This document shows positions 37,886-48,165 of a DNA stretch of 64,000 nt, piece by piece (the first letter of the stretch is position 1; each line of letters opens with the position of its first letter). The DNA comes from Atrichornis clamosus (Eukaryota; Chordata; Aves; Passeriformes; Menuridae): contig WBMZ01012792.1 in the NCBI GenBank assembly GCA_013400975.1, positions 1 through 64,000 on the forward strand. Direction: 5' to 3'. Position numbers and translations under genes: made by a program. The notes below the pieces were generated by a model that saw nothing but the letters and a program-made list of their open reading frames with translations, was not told the origin of the DNA and searched no databases.

Positions 37886-39179
37886 TCTTCTTAAGTGGTA
37901 AAATGATTTCAATTTTTTGCCAGTATTTAGATGTCCCTGTGGTGGTCCAAATCCCTGCTTTCATGGGTGCTGTACAAATGCAGAACAGAAAGTCTGTTCT
38001 CACCACAGAGAACAAGCAGGAAGCATATCAAAAGCAAGCTACAGGGGATGCGGTAATGTTTAGGGACTTCTGAAAATCTCTGAATGATTTAAAGCAATAT
38101 ATGTTTTTTGCTTTATAGTTGTGCTTTTAGAATCAACATTTAGTCTAAGTTAGATGAAGAGGTTAGGGGAAGAAGAATCAAAGGAAGTGATTAAAAGATC
38201 TGAAGTGAATGAACTTTCTACCACATTCACATAGAATCAATTTAACTACCAGGTAGTGAATGGGGTGGTACATCTAGCAGTGGGGGAAGAAAATTAGGTA
38301 AAAATTAGATTTAATCTGTGCAGAAATTTTGTAAAAAATTAAGGACATCCATCTGCTATATTTGTGTGATTGCAAATAATTGTTGGAGACTGGATGATGT
38401 AAAAAGGGCTCTTTTATCAATGTTCCTTGGAAGCTCAGTTCTTGTTTATCATGAGATTTCAGCTGCAGTCAAAATGAGCACCACCCTAGTTCATCACTTC
38501 ACGACTGATGTTTGAATAAGGTTTATCCCTAACTGTTCACTAGTTAGATCTTCTAATATCTCAAAATCTATATATTTCAGCAAATAGGGTTCCTTTCCTG
38601 GTGGTCCACTTATAAGGATTTCACATATGTCATTTATGAAGTGTTTGCTTCACACATAATTTGCTGTAATCCATGGTAAATAATTTCAGCAAAATTATCT
38701 TTGAATTCAGGCCTTCAGAGTATTTGCTCTCCTTGGAGACAGCTTCCTGGATTCAATTTTTTGCTTGCTTGTTTCATTTGCACTGATTTCACAGCTCACC
38801 TATCCCTCTTACTTTAAAAGTCAACATAAGACCCGAATAATTTTTTTCCCCTCTCTGAAAAATACCCTAAATACTGTTCTTGGTTTTTAAAATGGATAAG
38901 AAAACACTGAGGCATAAGACTTCCACAGATTTGTTTCCTTAACTTGCTCAAATTTCTTTGTAAATTAAATGTCAGATTTAAGAAATCATTAGAGAAATGA
39001 CCCTCTATTTAAAAGTCCCTTGAGATGAAAGTGGGCTGTGAGCTGTTTGTCCATCTCAGCTTGGGCATTTCACAGTTCAGAACAGTTAGTCCAGAAGTTT
39101 CAAGCTGTTTATTTGAATAGTCTCCATAAACAGCATGAACAACAATGGTCTGCTTTCAAAGCAACATAGAATTATATAA
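37886..39179. other. Single-copy sequence with a possible MIR fragment
   Basis: Mostly unique. In reverse complement, 38880-38965 shows 'ttgagcaagtt…cctcagtgttttcttatccattttaaa', which fits a MIR core and tail on the minus strand. Nothing else was recognised. Confidence 0.45.
38880..38965 (-). mobile_element. MIR-like remnant (weak)
   Basis: The reverse complement carries 'tttgagcaagtt' and 'tgcctcagtgttttcttatcc', in MIR order and spacing but with extra bases between them. Confidence 0.45.
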
Positions 39180-39260
39180 GTTATATCCAGTGTGGTTAGA
39201 GTACTCGTTCTGGAAGGAGAAGTACTATATTTTGGTCTCAACTCAGGGGATTATATTTAG
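39180..39260 (+). mobile_element. tRNA-related SINE head-like sequence
   Basis: The sequence 'gtgtggttagagtactcgttctgg…agaagtactatattttggtctcaactc' resembles the A-box half (agtggttagagcactgg) and following body of tRNA-derived SINEs of the MIR type. The family is uncertain. Confidence 0.45.
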
Positions 39261-39424
39261 TACATATTATTTAATATCTGTCTAATGCAAGACACAAAAG
39301 CCCTTTTGGGATCCAAATCTTTTGCTGAGCAAAAAAAAGTCCTCAGTATTCTGTTACAGAGCCAGGCTTCCTCACATGCTCTTTCTCTGACCCAATATAT
39401 TATTTTCCTCACAATGAAAGAAAA

Positions 39425-39625
39425 CAGCTTCAGGATGAGAGGCGGAATGTGCTCCTCACTCTGTCATCCAGAATGGATGGTAATCAGGTGGTTGGAGCAC
39501 TGTCTCACCAGACATTGGTCTTTGGATTTGAACCTCATCAGTCACAGAAGGGTTTAAAATCAAATTCTTTAGGTCTATGAGTGAATATTCTAACCACTAA
39601 GCCATTATACACAGGGGGTCCATTT
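39425..39625 (-). mobile_element. tRNA-related SINE-like sequence, opposite orientation
   Basis: Reading the minus strand, 'ggcttagtggttagaatattcac' is followed by 'gaggttcaaatcc', resembling pol III A and B boxes (ggatttgaacc on the plus strand at about 39525). The segment also has 'ggtggttggagcactgtctc' on the plus strand near 39488. It therefore carries A-box-like pieces in both directions. Amniote SINE remnants of this look are known, but I cannot name this one. Confidence 0.45.
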
Positions 39626-39683
39626 TCTTCAGGTTCTTCTTTTTATTTTTGAGAAGAGCAAGCAAGCAGAAAAAAACCCCAAA

Positions 39684-39746
39684 CCAATTTACATTTATCA
39701 AAAAGGGAACAGCCAATTTACATTCCATTTATCAAAGAGGGAACAG
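39684..39746. repeat. Two-copy ~30-base tandem duplication
   Basis: Copy one (39684-39712) and copy two (39713-39746) both begin ccaatttacatt and end gggaacag. Copy two has an extra five bases (ccatt-like) inside. Confidence 0.9.
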
Positions 39747-40556
39747 CTGTAAATATCTACTTTCCAAAGATTAGAGATCTACACTGTAAGGTAGTTTAAG
39801 GACCTCCCCATATTTTGAGCTACACCACATGAATACATAGTATGTATTGTACTCCACGTAGATATTCTAACTTCCTTTGAACATCTAGAAAAGGACAATT
39901 CCCTTTTTCTGTGTGTGTGTCCCCCACACAATCACATGCAACAATTTCCTATCAAAAAATTGCTCGTGAAATGTATCAGAAATTAAGGTGTTTGGTGTTT
40001 TATATTAAAAATATAAAATCGAGGCAACTGAAAATTAATAATTAAATGCAAAGAGTCATGCCAATTACAAAAACTCAGGTATGAAGAATTGTTCAAAATT
40101 ATGACAATGTGTAGATGGCTATTTTGGATAACTGGAACCTGTTCTTTTTTTAATGGGAATTTCTTAGGGGCAAAACCAGACTTTTCTGAGAAAGTTTAAA
40201 TTGCATGGATTATTTTTTTTTAATAACCTTATTTGAAAATGTATTTTTCATATTTCCAGTAAGAAAGAAAATTAATGGACTTATTCCTGACCAAAATACA
40301 GAGAAATCCAGCCTTTTTTATTTATTAGTACACAGCACTGATGTTGGACTTCCAATACAGTAACTCACTCTGAATCCAAGTACTTGTTCTTCCTCATGGA
40401 ACTCCACTCTCCATAAATGAATGGTGTGTCTCATCTTCTTCCAAAACAGCCTAATTAATCTAAAGCTGAAGTACTTGGAAAAGGCTGAAGTACTCAGTCC
40501 CTGTTTCCTCACCTTTACTGGTAAGGTCTCCTCCTGGCCTTGTAGGTCCATGGTCC
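39747..40556. other. Single-copy sequence, no gene recognised
   Basis: Unique AT-rich sequence. The minus-strand open frame 40318-40605 overlaps the start of the next CR1 and resembles nothing known. Confidence 0.5.
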
Positions 40557-41870
40557 TGCTGGAAAGGATTCTATACCCACCTTCAAGAAGAAGAACAAGA
40601 AGCAATTCTCAAAGCCTAAGATCAGTTCTTGGGAAGATTATGGAACAATCCACCTGAAACCATACCTGAGCACCCGCAGGCAAGACAGGCAGCATGCCTT
40701 CCCAACCATTTAGCTTCCTGGGATTAGATGTCTGGTTTTGTGAAGGAGAGGAGAGCATCAGATTTTGAACTTTAGGAGCAGATTTTGAACTTTAGGAAGG
40801 CCTTTGATATGGTCTGTCATACTCTTCTGTCAGCCATATGGTGAAATATGGAGTGTATAAATGGGTGGAAATGTTATGGCCCACCAGACTCATCAACAGT
40901 ATGAAGCCTGGCTGGCAGCTGATCATCATTAGTGTTTTAAGGGGTAAACCTTAGAGCCAACAATGTTTAGTACTTTCATTAATAACATGAATGATAAGAA
41001 GGTGTACCTTTAATAATTTCACAGAAGATACCAAACTGAGGGAGTGGTTCATAAATCATAATGCAGGGCTGCTGTTAGAGAAATTTCACCAGAAGTTTGG
41101 AGAAGTAAAGCTGATGGGAAATTAACGAAGTTCAACAAGGTAAAATGCAAAGTCATGCACCTTGGAATGAGTAACCTCACTCACCAGTGAAGGCAGGGGT
41201 TAGCTGGCAGCAGCTTCGCAAAAGAGGACACCCTTGGTGTACAAAAGTTGAGTGTGGTTCATTAGTGTGTCCTTGTAGCAGAGACGGCCAATGACATCCT
41301 GGGCTGTAAAAGCAAGAGTGTAGCAAGGGAGTGTCTTCTCTGACAGCACTTCTGAGACCACATTTGGAACACAGTGTCCAGGTTTAGGCTCCTTGATACA
41401 AAAAGAGACACTGGCCCACGGATCAGTCAGGTGGAGAGCCACCAAGATGGTCATTACGCTGGAGAACATGTCATAGACGGGGACACTCAGGGAATGGGAT
41501 TTGTTCAGCCTAGAGAAGAGGATGCTCAGAGGGATTCTACAGCTGTCTACAGCTATTTAATGGGAAGGAATACAGACACAGAGACAGACTCTGCTTAGAG
41601 GTGGGCAAAGTCAGGATGAACTACAGTTAATGAACACATCTTGCAGCAAGGAGCACTTAAATTAGACAGAAAAAAAATTTACCACGAGTGTGGTCAGGCA
41701 CTTGAACAGAGGCCAAGAGATGTGTAGGCTCCACTACTGGAAATATTTAAGGCTTTCTTGGTCAAGTCCTGAGCAATCTGATTTAAGATGACCCTTCAGG
41801 TGGGGTGTTGGAACAGAGGATCTCCAGAGGCCTCTTCTAGTCTAAATTGCACACTGACTCTGCAGTAAGA
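40557..41870 (+). mobile_element. CR1 LINE, long decayed copy from RT to 3' end
   Basis: The plus strand carries, in the normal order, the RT start ('WK…PTFKKK' and 'LGKIMEQS' blocks at 40557-40650), the motif A region (gaaggcctttgatatggtctgtcatac, 40795-40822), later RT blocks (about 40960-41170), the C-terminal region (gagagccaccaagatggtcat, ttcagcctagagaagagg) and the 3' block ending near 41865 (ctcttctagtctaaattgcacactgactctg). Stops and frameshifts are scattered throughout. It is much more diverged than the 3' ends at 37.5 and 48 kb. A 20-base tandem duplication at 40759-40798 lies just before motif A. Confidence 0.88.
40759..40798. repeat. 20-base tandem duplication inside CR1
   Basis: The unit cagattttgaactttaggag is repeated immediately with one change. 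It is not expected in the CR1 ORF, so it arose after insertion. Confidence 0.95.
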
Positions 41871-44489
41871 TTTCCACACTGAAACAAACTCATTCATCCT
41901 ATGAAATGTGTGTGACACCATAAGGATCACATAGCCTGCTCCCCTCACCATTTAGTGTGATGTTCTGATCGTGAAGTGTTTTCTTCCTGATTGTGTTGTA
42001 CCTGTGTAGTTCAACTACCATCAGTGTTTTCATCTCTTGAAAAAACTTTTGTCCCTGAATAAAAAGTACAACAGCCAAATACGCTTTAAGAAAATTTTAA
42101 ATATATGAACAGACATTAGAAAGATCACTTAAAAATTGGAAGTCAGAGAAGTTTGATTTTGTTATGCAATAAGAGACTCTCATGAACCAAAGAACTAGAG
42201 TTATAATTTTAGTTTATATCAGAATGAATTGTCTTGATCAGAGCTGATGAAGAATAATTTATTTGTTAAATAACTTATGACTTGTGTGCATAGCAAGTCC
42301 ATTTACTTAGTTTTCTGTATTTGAGTATTCTGGAAGAACTTTCTCATTTGACAACAATATTCCTGTAGAAGTGAAATTTGCACAATAGGAGTGGGCTATT
42401 TATGACAGTTTGAACAGGAGACTGGCATTAGCACTTTGGTTATTATTTTTATTTTTTCAAGGAAGAGAATTTTTCATGTTACTACTGCAGGACGGCAAAC
42501 AAGATTAATGAAATTTATAACCTTTTAAGAAAAAGATTACAAAATACTTTAGTTTTACAGTGATTTATTTGTAGGCCAGGATATAAGGAAAATTTTCCTT
42601 TCTAAACATTAGTTCTTTGGTTTAAATGTGCAAGAACTTCCTATCTAGGGAATTTATTGATCCTCTAGATACTTTTTTTCCATTGGTTTCATGTTATTAT
42701 TTGATGACAAACTGCTGTATATCAGCATAGACTTGGAAGTCCTTTCCCAACCCCCCCAGCAATACAAACTGAACAGACAAATCAGAGATAGAATAACATA
42801 TTTTGCTGCTTTCATGCTACATGACATGTTGCTAGGAATGAAGAAAAGTACAAAAGGAGGAAGAATTCATGGTTTGGCTGTCTGTGTTTTCTAATCTCTA
42901 ACCTATGCACGATGATTTTGGTTAAAACCATATCCTTTTTTTGTTGTCAAATATAAATACTAAAGTGGCCAATGAAAACATTGTAAAGATTATCAGTTTT
43001 ACAATTTTAATAACTCCTTATTAAAACAGATGCATGCACAAAGTAATAAGAGATACAATAATAAGCACAATGAGAGGAAATACTCCAATTACCATGAGAA
43101 TTACAGAAATTGAATATTAAAGCAAGTCTGATGTAATCAAATAGAAATGAAAAAGAATAATAACTCATGATAGGTTAATACTAAGAAAACAAAAAAAATA
43201 TTTCTTCTGTGTTTTTAATGAATGGAACTCATTTCCAATATCTTAAGCTTGAATATTATGTTTAATAAAAATGGATTTCTCTATAGACAGGGGTTTCATA
43301 ATTTATTAATAGGGACATGAGTGCTTAAAGATTAGTCTTCTGTTCCTCTCTACAACATCAGAAAGAAGCAAGTTTTTTTGTTCCTATCCTGTGTATGGTT
43401 TTATATCTGTTGAAGTTTCATTATTACATTTTTAAAAAATTATTTGCAAACATAAAGTGCAAAACCAATTCCATTGGTGAGACAATCAGCTCAATTGCTA
43501 CCAACAGATCTTTATGAACTTGTCGGTTATCAGTGAGGTAATAACGAACATGCTTAAGGACGTCTAAGGGAAACTAAGTCATTCTTCATGGAGGCATAAA
43601 TTGCATCTCTACAATAAAAAAGAGCACCTAAACCAGCTTAGAGTCTCAGTGATTGACCCATACCGAAAAGCTCATGATGTTGTAATAATCTATTTCACAT
43701 GACACCTTCCTGAGCAAGAAAAAACACTGCAATCTTCTGTTTCATTTCATTTAACACCGTGGACAGATTCCCAAGCTGGCTCAGAATGAAGTAAACAAAA
43801 ATAAATGGATAGGAAATATTTAAAGTCACATTGGGCTTCTGAGATGGTGGGCACACACAGATAGATATGTTAAGAAAAAGAAGATTAAATAGACAGCTAT
43901 TGGATGCATCATGTAATACAAAAAAAATTGACCTAAGGTGTATAAACTGTCTAAGCTATCATACATTTATCAATATTGCTTACAATTCTGAGCTTCTTTA
44001 GATGTTCATCCATCATTAGAATAACCTTTTCAGGAGGAAAAAATTGGTTACATCAATGAACATATCCTGACATTATCAGACTACCCTAACTACCAATGAA
44101 CTATCCTAACATTAACAAACATCAATGTGTTCTTTGCCGTTTAGGTGCGTTCACTCTTTAAATAGGAAAAATTTAATGAAGAGAGAAATAGTTGCTCTTG
44201 GATGGCTTTTACTTTGTGCAGTGGCAAGAAAATAGCTTCCTCCAGAATTTTCTGCTAATTGCAGGAACCAGTAGTCTTATGAGTAAAAACTGAGGAGCAA
44301 AAGGCACAGAGTTGTTTGTCCTTTCCCATTTTCTTTTTCATCCAGTCTTGTGTCCCATTTAGCAGTGGATCCACACTTTATCTAGGCTTTCCTTTTCCTC
44401 ATGCTTGGAAAATGTCCCTACATCCTTGATGAGCTACCTGACCCTGCTCCCTCCTCTTATTTCTCCCGCCTATTTCTTTCTTTTTATGT
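41871..44489. other. Single-copy AT-rich sequence, no gene recognised
   Basis: About 2.6 kb of unique sequence. The pyrimidine-rich end (44330-44489) may be the diverged edge of the adjacent CR1. Confidence 0.5.
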
Positions 44490-45165
44490 TTTTCAGAAGC
44501 TTCTTGTTTCCCCGTGAACATGTCCCAACAACATTTCTTGCTTTTCTGCACATGGGACTGGACAGTTCTTGAGTTTGGAGGAACTGATTCTTGAAAAAAA
44601 CCCTCAGCTCTGCTGAAATTCCCTTATATCCAGGACCACAGTCCATAGGATTCTTCTAAGAAGATGATGAACAGGCCAATGACCTGCTCTCCTAAAGTTT
44701 AGAGCCGTGATCCTGCTACTTATCTTACTTTTTCCTCTGGTGATCCATCTCATGCTGACTGCTGCCAAACTTGATCCCACCTCCAGTTCCCAACTAGTTT
44801 TTCCTTGTTTGTAAGTGCCAGCTCCAGCAGAGTTTTTTGATCTCATCAGCTCCTCAATCACCTGTGTTAGGAAATTGTAATCAATGTACTCCATAAACCT
44901 CCTGGTTTGGTTGTGCCCTGCTGTGTAATCACTGTAGCAGTGCTCAGCAGTGCTTCCCTCAAATCACCCTGCATCCTTTGCTTGCCAACCTGGTCCACGA
45001 CTTCCTCAGTGTACTGTTGGCTGTCATTCTCCTCTCTCATTGTCCCTAGATTTAAGCATTTCTCACAAGAATCGTTAGCTTCCTGGCAAAGGTGGTTATG
45101 CCCTACTTTATCAGATGGGTGCTGCCTCTTCCCACCATGATCCTCCAAAATGGTACCACGGTTTT
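44490..45165 (-). mobile_element. CR1 LINE fragment, endonuclease region
   Basis: The minus-strand frame 44894-44604 contains EYIDYNFLTQVIEE, KSRITALNFRRA-like and LLRRI-W blocks characteristic of the end of the CR1 endonuclease domain and the linker after it. The frame at 45202-44867 carries the preceding piece and runs into the same region in an overlapping frame, so one frameshift separates them. The RT and 3' end are missing. Confidence 0.87.
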
Positions 45166-45254
45166 GAGGGTAAAATCTCCATTGTCCACATCTGGTGTGC
45201 AATCAAGTGTTGACTGCAGGCGCAATCGAGTCCTCCTAAAACCCTTTCGTAAAA

Positions 45255-45665
45255 CCCTTCAAAAGCTTCTGAGGGAACAGGTCTTGTTTGGCCTGGGGAA
45301 AAGGAGGAGGAGGTGAGACCTTATTGTGTTCTAAAACTACTCAAGCAGAGGTTGGGCTGAGGTTAGTGTTGGTCTGTTCTGTCAGGTAACAAGAAACAGG
45401 ACAAGAGGAAATGGCTTCAAGTTGCATCAAGAGAGGTTTAGATTGGATATTAGGAAACATTTCTTCACTGAAAGGATTACTAAGCATTGGAACAGGCTGT
45501 CCAGGGAAGGGATTGAGTCACCATCCTTGAAGGTGTTTAAAAGACATGTAGATGTGTCTCTTAGGACATGGTTTAGTGGTATATTTGGCAGTTCTGGGTT
45601 AAGGATTGGACTCAAGGTCTTAAAAGTCTTTTATAATCTAAACTCTTCTGTGTTTTCCTTTACGG
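45255..45665 (+). mobile_element. CR1 LINE 3' end with C-terminal ORF2
   Basis: The plus-strand frame from 45422 reads the CR1 ORF2 C-terminus: [21 protein letters not shown] then [20 protein letters not shown] (residues about 6-48). It then runs into the 3' UTR (ttaaggattggactcaaggtcttaaaagtc), ending near ctcttctgtg. A short preceding block (gaccttattg…ctactcaagc) is the upstream ORF. Plus strand, opposite to the endonuclease fragment beside it, so the two are separate insertions or an inversion. Confidence 0.9.
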
Positions 45666-45759
45666 TAAGGATAAAGGAGAAAACCATCTGGACTTCCATG
45701 CTCTTGGCTCTTGCACTCAAGTCATGTAGTCACACTTGATATGTTTCAGGTAACCCCTG

Positions 45760-46690
45760 GAAATAACAGTGCTCACATGGAAGTGCAGCAGTGGATGGGA
45801 TTAGAAGGACTAGTCAGCCCCAGCAACTTCTTCCCAAAGTCCTGAATCTGAGTGCTATAAAGCAGCAAATCTCCCTAGGGTAGAAGTGAGCTTAGCAGAT
45901 GGGAGCTACTATTACTTCTTACTGTTGCTCAGCTTAGCCCCTTTGGGTGTTTTGTTTGACAGAGCTTGCAGCCCTTCTTCTGCTACAAGGGCAGTGATAT
46001 ACTGTCCAGCTGCATATTTGCAGGGGGAGCAGGAGCAGTCCTTCTGGTGCCAAAAGTCACAAGCTTACAGCTTAATCATCATGGAAGTCTTTGTTTCCTA
46101 TGTAGATATGCGCAGATTCTGCCTTTGCCTCTGCCAGCTGGGTTTTCAGGCTCTTGTATCTGCAGTGTTTTGGGGAAAATCCACTGGACTTCTTTCTCAA
46201 TACCTCTTGTCCTTTGAAGTCTGTCTCCTCCTGCAGCTTCTTTCCCTGGCAACACCGCCTGTTCATTCATGACCACCTACTGCAGGGAAGCAGCCCACCT
46301 TAGCCCCTGACCCCAGTACCAGTGAGAGGCCCCAGGCACCCCTGAAGCCCCAACTGTGAGGCTGTGTCCTCCACCTGGAGATCTTTCATAGTGTCCTCTA
46401 TCTGGGCCACAACCCCATTGTTGCTGGTCCAGCAACTCCTGGAGCTATGCCCTGTGGCACGTCAGCACCACCACTGAGTCCATGTCTGCTGCCCTCAGCA
46501 AAGATCCTGGATCCTTTCTGCAAGAATTGCCACCTTTGTCAGGTGTCTGCCCCGGCAACCGTGTCCTGAGACAGCAGTTCTGTAAACCTTCCCCTACGGC
46601 CTGCTGAAAGGGTGCCTGATCCTCTCTTATTGGGAGCCAGTGGGAACAAAAGCTCGACACACCCTTTGATCAAGAACATCTGACACAGTT
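45760..46690 (-). pseudogene. GC-rich block, possible decayed coding retrocopy
   Basis: This ~900 bases is clearly richer in G+C than its surroundings. On the minus strand, short charged segments occur in alternating frames: an 'ILAERIQDL'-like piece (about 46510), 'LQELLDQQQ' (about 46430), 'VVAQIEDTMKDLQVED' (about 46400-46360), then KKLQEETDFKGQEVLRKK and YKSLKTQLAEAKAESAHIY (46230-46100). Together they have a heptad-like, coiled-coil character, but frameshifts and stops separate them. I do not recognise the parent gene. No 3' poly(A) tract is visible at the left end. It could instead be a GC-rich unique segment that resembles coding by chance. Confidence 0.3.
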
Positions 46691-47997
46691 TGTTAGAAGT
46701 GCTAGAGCTTGCTGGAAGTCATAGGGTTGAGTAGGTAACCTTTCCTGGCAGTGGCTAGCACCTTAATGTTTTTCAAAACATTCACAGGAGTACCCTGATG
46801 ATCTCAAGACAAAATTCACAGATGATCTCCAGAGTCCAGAAATGTTTTTGCTGAAATGATTCATTTGAATGCTTGATGAGTATTAACTTGAATCTGTTAC
46901 TCCACCATATTATAATTGCTTTAGAAGGAGAATCTATTTGTTGATTTTAGGTATAAGTTGTTGTATGGCTCTCTGGATTGAAACCAGTTATACTAGTTAT
47001 TTTGCTTGCTTCCAGGGTACTAAAACTGTGAGCAGTGGGCTGGAAGAGAATGGGGAAAAAATGCCAAAATGTACAATACTTGGATTATTTTGGCTACAGC
47101 TATGCTCATAAATGTGCCTGGAATGGCTCTTTGGCATTGAACTCAGCTGGCACCAAAGAGCTCATGGCCAAACTGTTAAAACTCTTTTTCCCTCCAAAAC
47201 AGGACAGCTACATCCAGACTGAGAATGGTCCTTGGTTTATGCTGATTCCAATACTGTCTTGAAATTATTTCAGAGACCACTATTTAGCCTGGCTCAAAAC
47301 TGTTGAAGGGACTGTTTTAAGTTCAACAGTGTGTATTGTCAAGTTCCAATATCTGTGAACATTCTATTACTTCTCAACATACTATTTCTTTTAAATGTCT
47401 TTTGTTCATCATTCTCTAATGGCAATAATATTCAGTAGCTAACTGTTACAAGGTCACAGGTCTGAACAGCTTCTGAGTACTATCATCTCTTGAAGACGAA
47501 TTAAAACAGGATGGTGGAGTTGGGTCTGAAGGCTTCACACACATCCATTGAATAAAATCACCAGCTTTTTCCAAGATCAATGACCTCTAAGTCAGGTTTT
47601 CCCAACACAAGAAGGTAAAAAATGAGAGGGAGAACTTACATTACAGTATTTAACGAAGCAGTACAGGACAATATGGATAAGAAATACATAGGCAATGTGC
47701 TTCTGGGTAACTTTTCTTAAGTAAAGAGAGGTCTTAGGACCTTGTTCTCACTTGCTGTAGAATTACTGGGAGAAGTGAAAGCAGTCTTAGCCTCTCCTTC
47801 ACCATCAGCAAATTCAGCATGGCTGTAAGAAAATGACTATTCCACTCTCCTGCAAACTAGCAACAGTTCTAGTCAGCTAGTGCAATCCTGATACAGAAGT
47901 TCCATACCATTTCATGTTGTTTCTAATATTTTTATACACAGGTTTGATATTTTAATTTTTTTCTCTTTCATTAAAAGGAAAACAAAGTTACAAGATG
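46691..47997. other. Single-copy sequence, no gene recognised
   Basis: Unique sequence. The frame at 47035-47262 is open for 75 codons with a balanced composition (it includes YLDYFGYSYAHKCAWNGSLA) but matches no family I know, and it has no splice or promoter context. Confidence 0.45.
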
Positions 47998-48165
47998 GAA
48001 TCATAGAATGGCCTGGGTTCGAAGGGACCTTAAAGATGATATTGTTCCAATCCTCCTGCCAAGGGTGGAGACACCTTCCATTAGACCAGGTTGCTCAGAG
48101 CTCCTTCCAAACTGGCCCAAAACACTTCCAGGGATGGGGCATCCACAACTTCTCTCAACAACACT
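47998..48165 (-). mobile_element. CR1 LINE 3' end, short
   Basis: The sequence 'gaatcatagaatggcctgggttcg-aagggacctt' is followed by 'ttagaccaggttgctcagagctcc' and 'tccagggatggggcatccacaacttctc'. Only the last ~165 bases of the LINE are present. Minus strand. It is one of the better preserved copies. Confidence 0.95.

Noticed and set aside
37681..38073. 130-codon plus-strand frame
   Set aside because: Antisense reading of a CR1 3' end and its flank.
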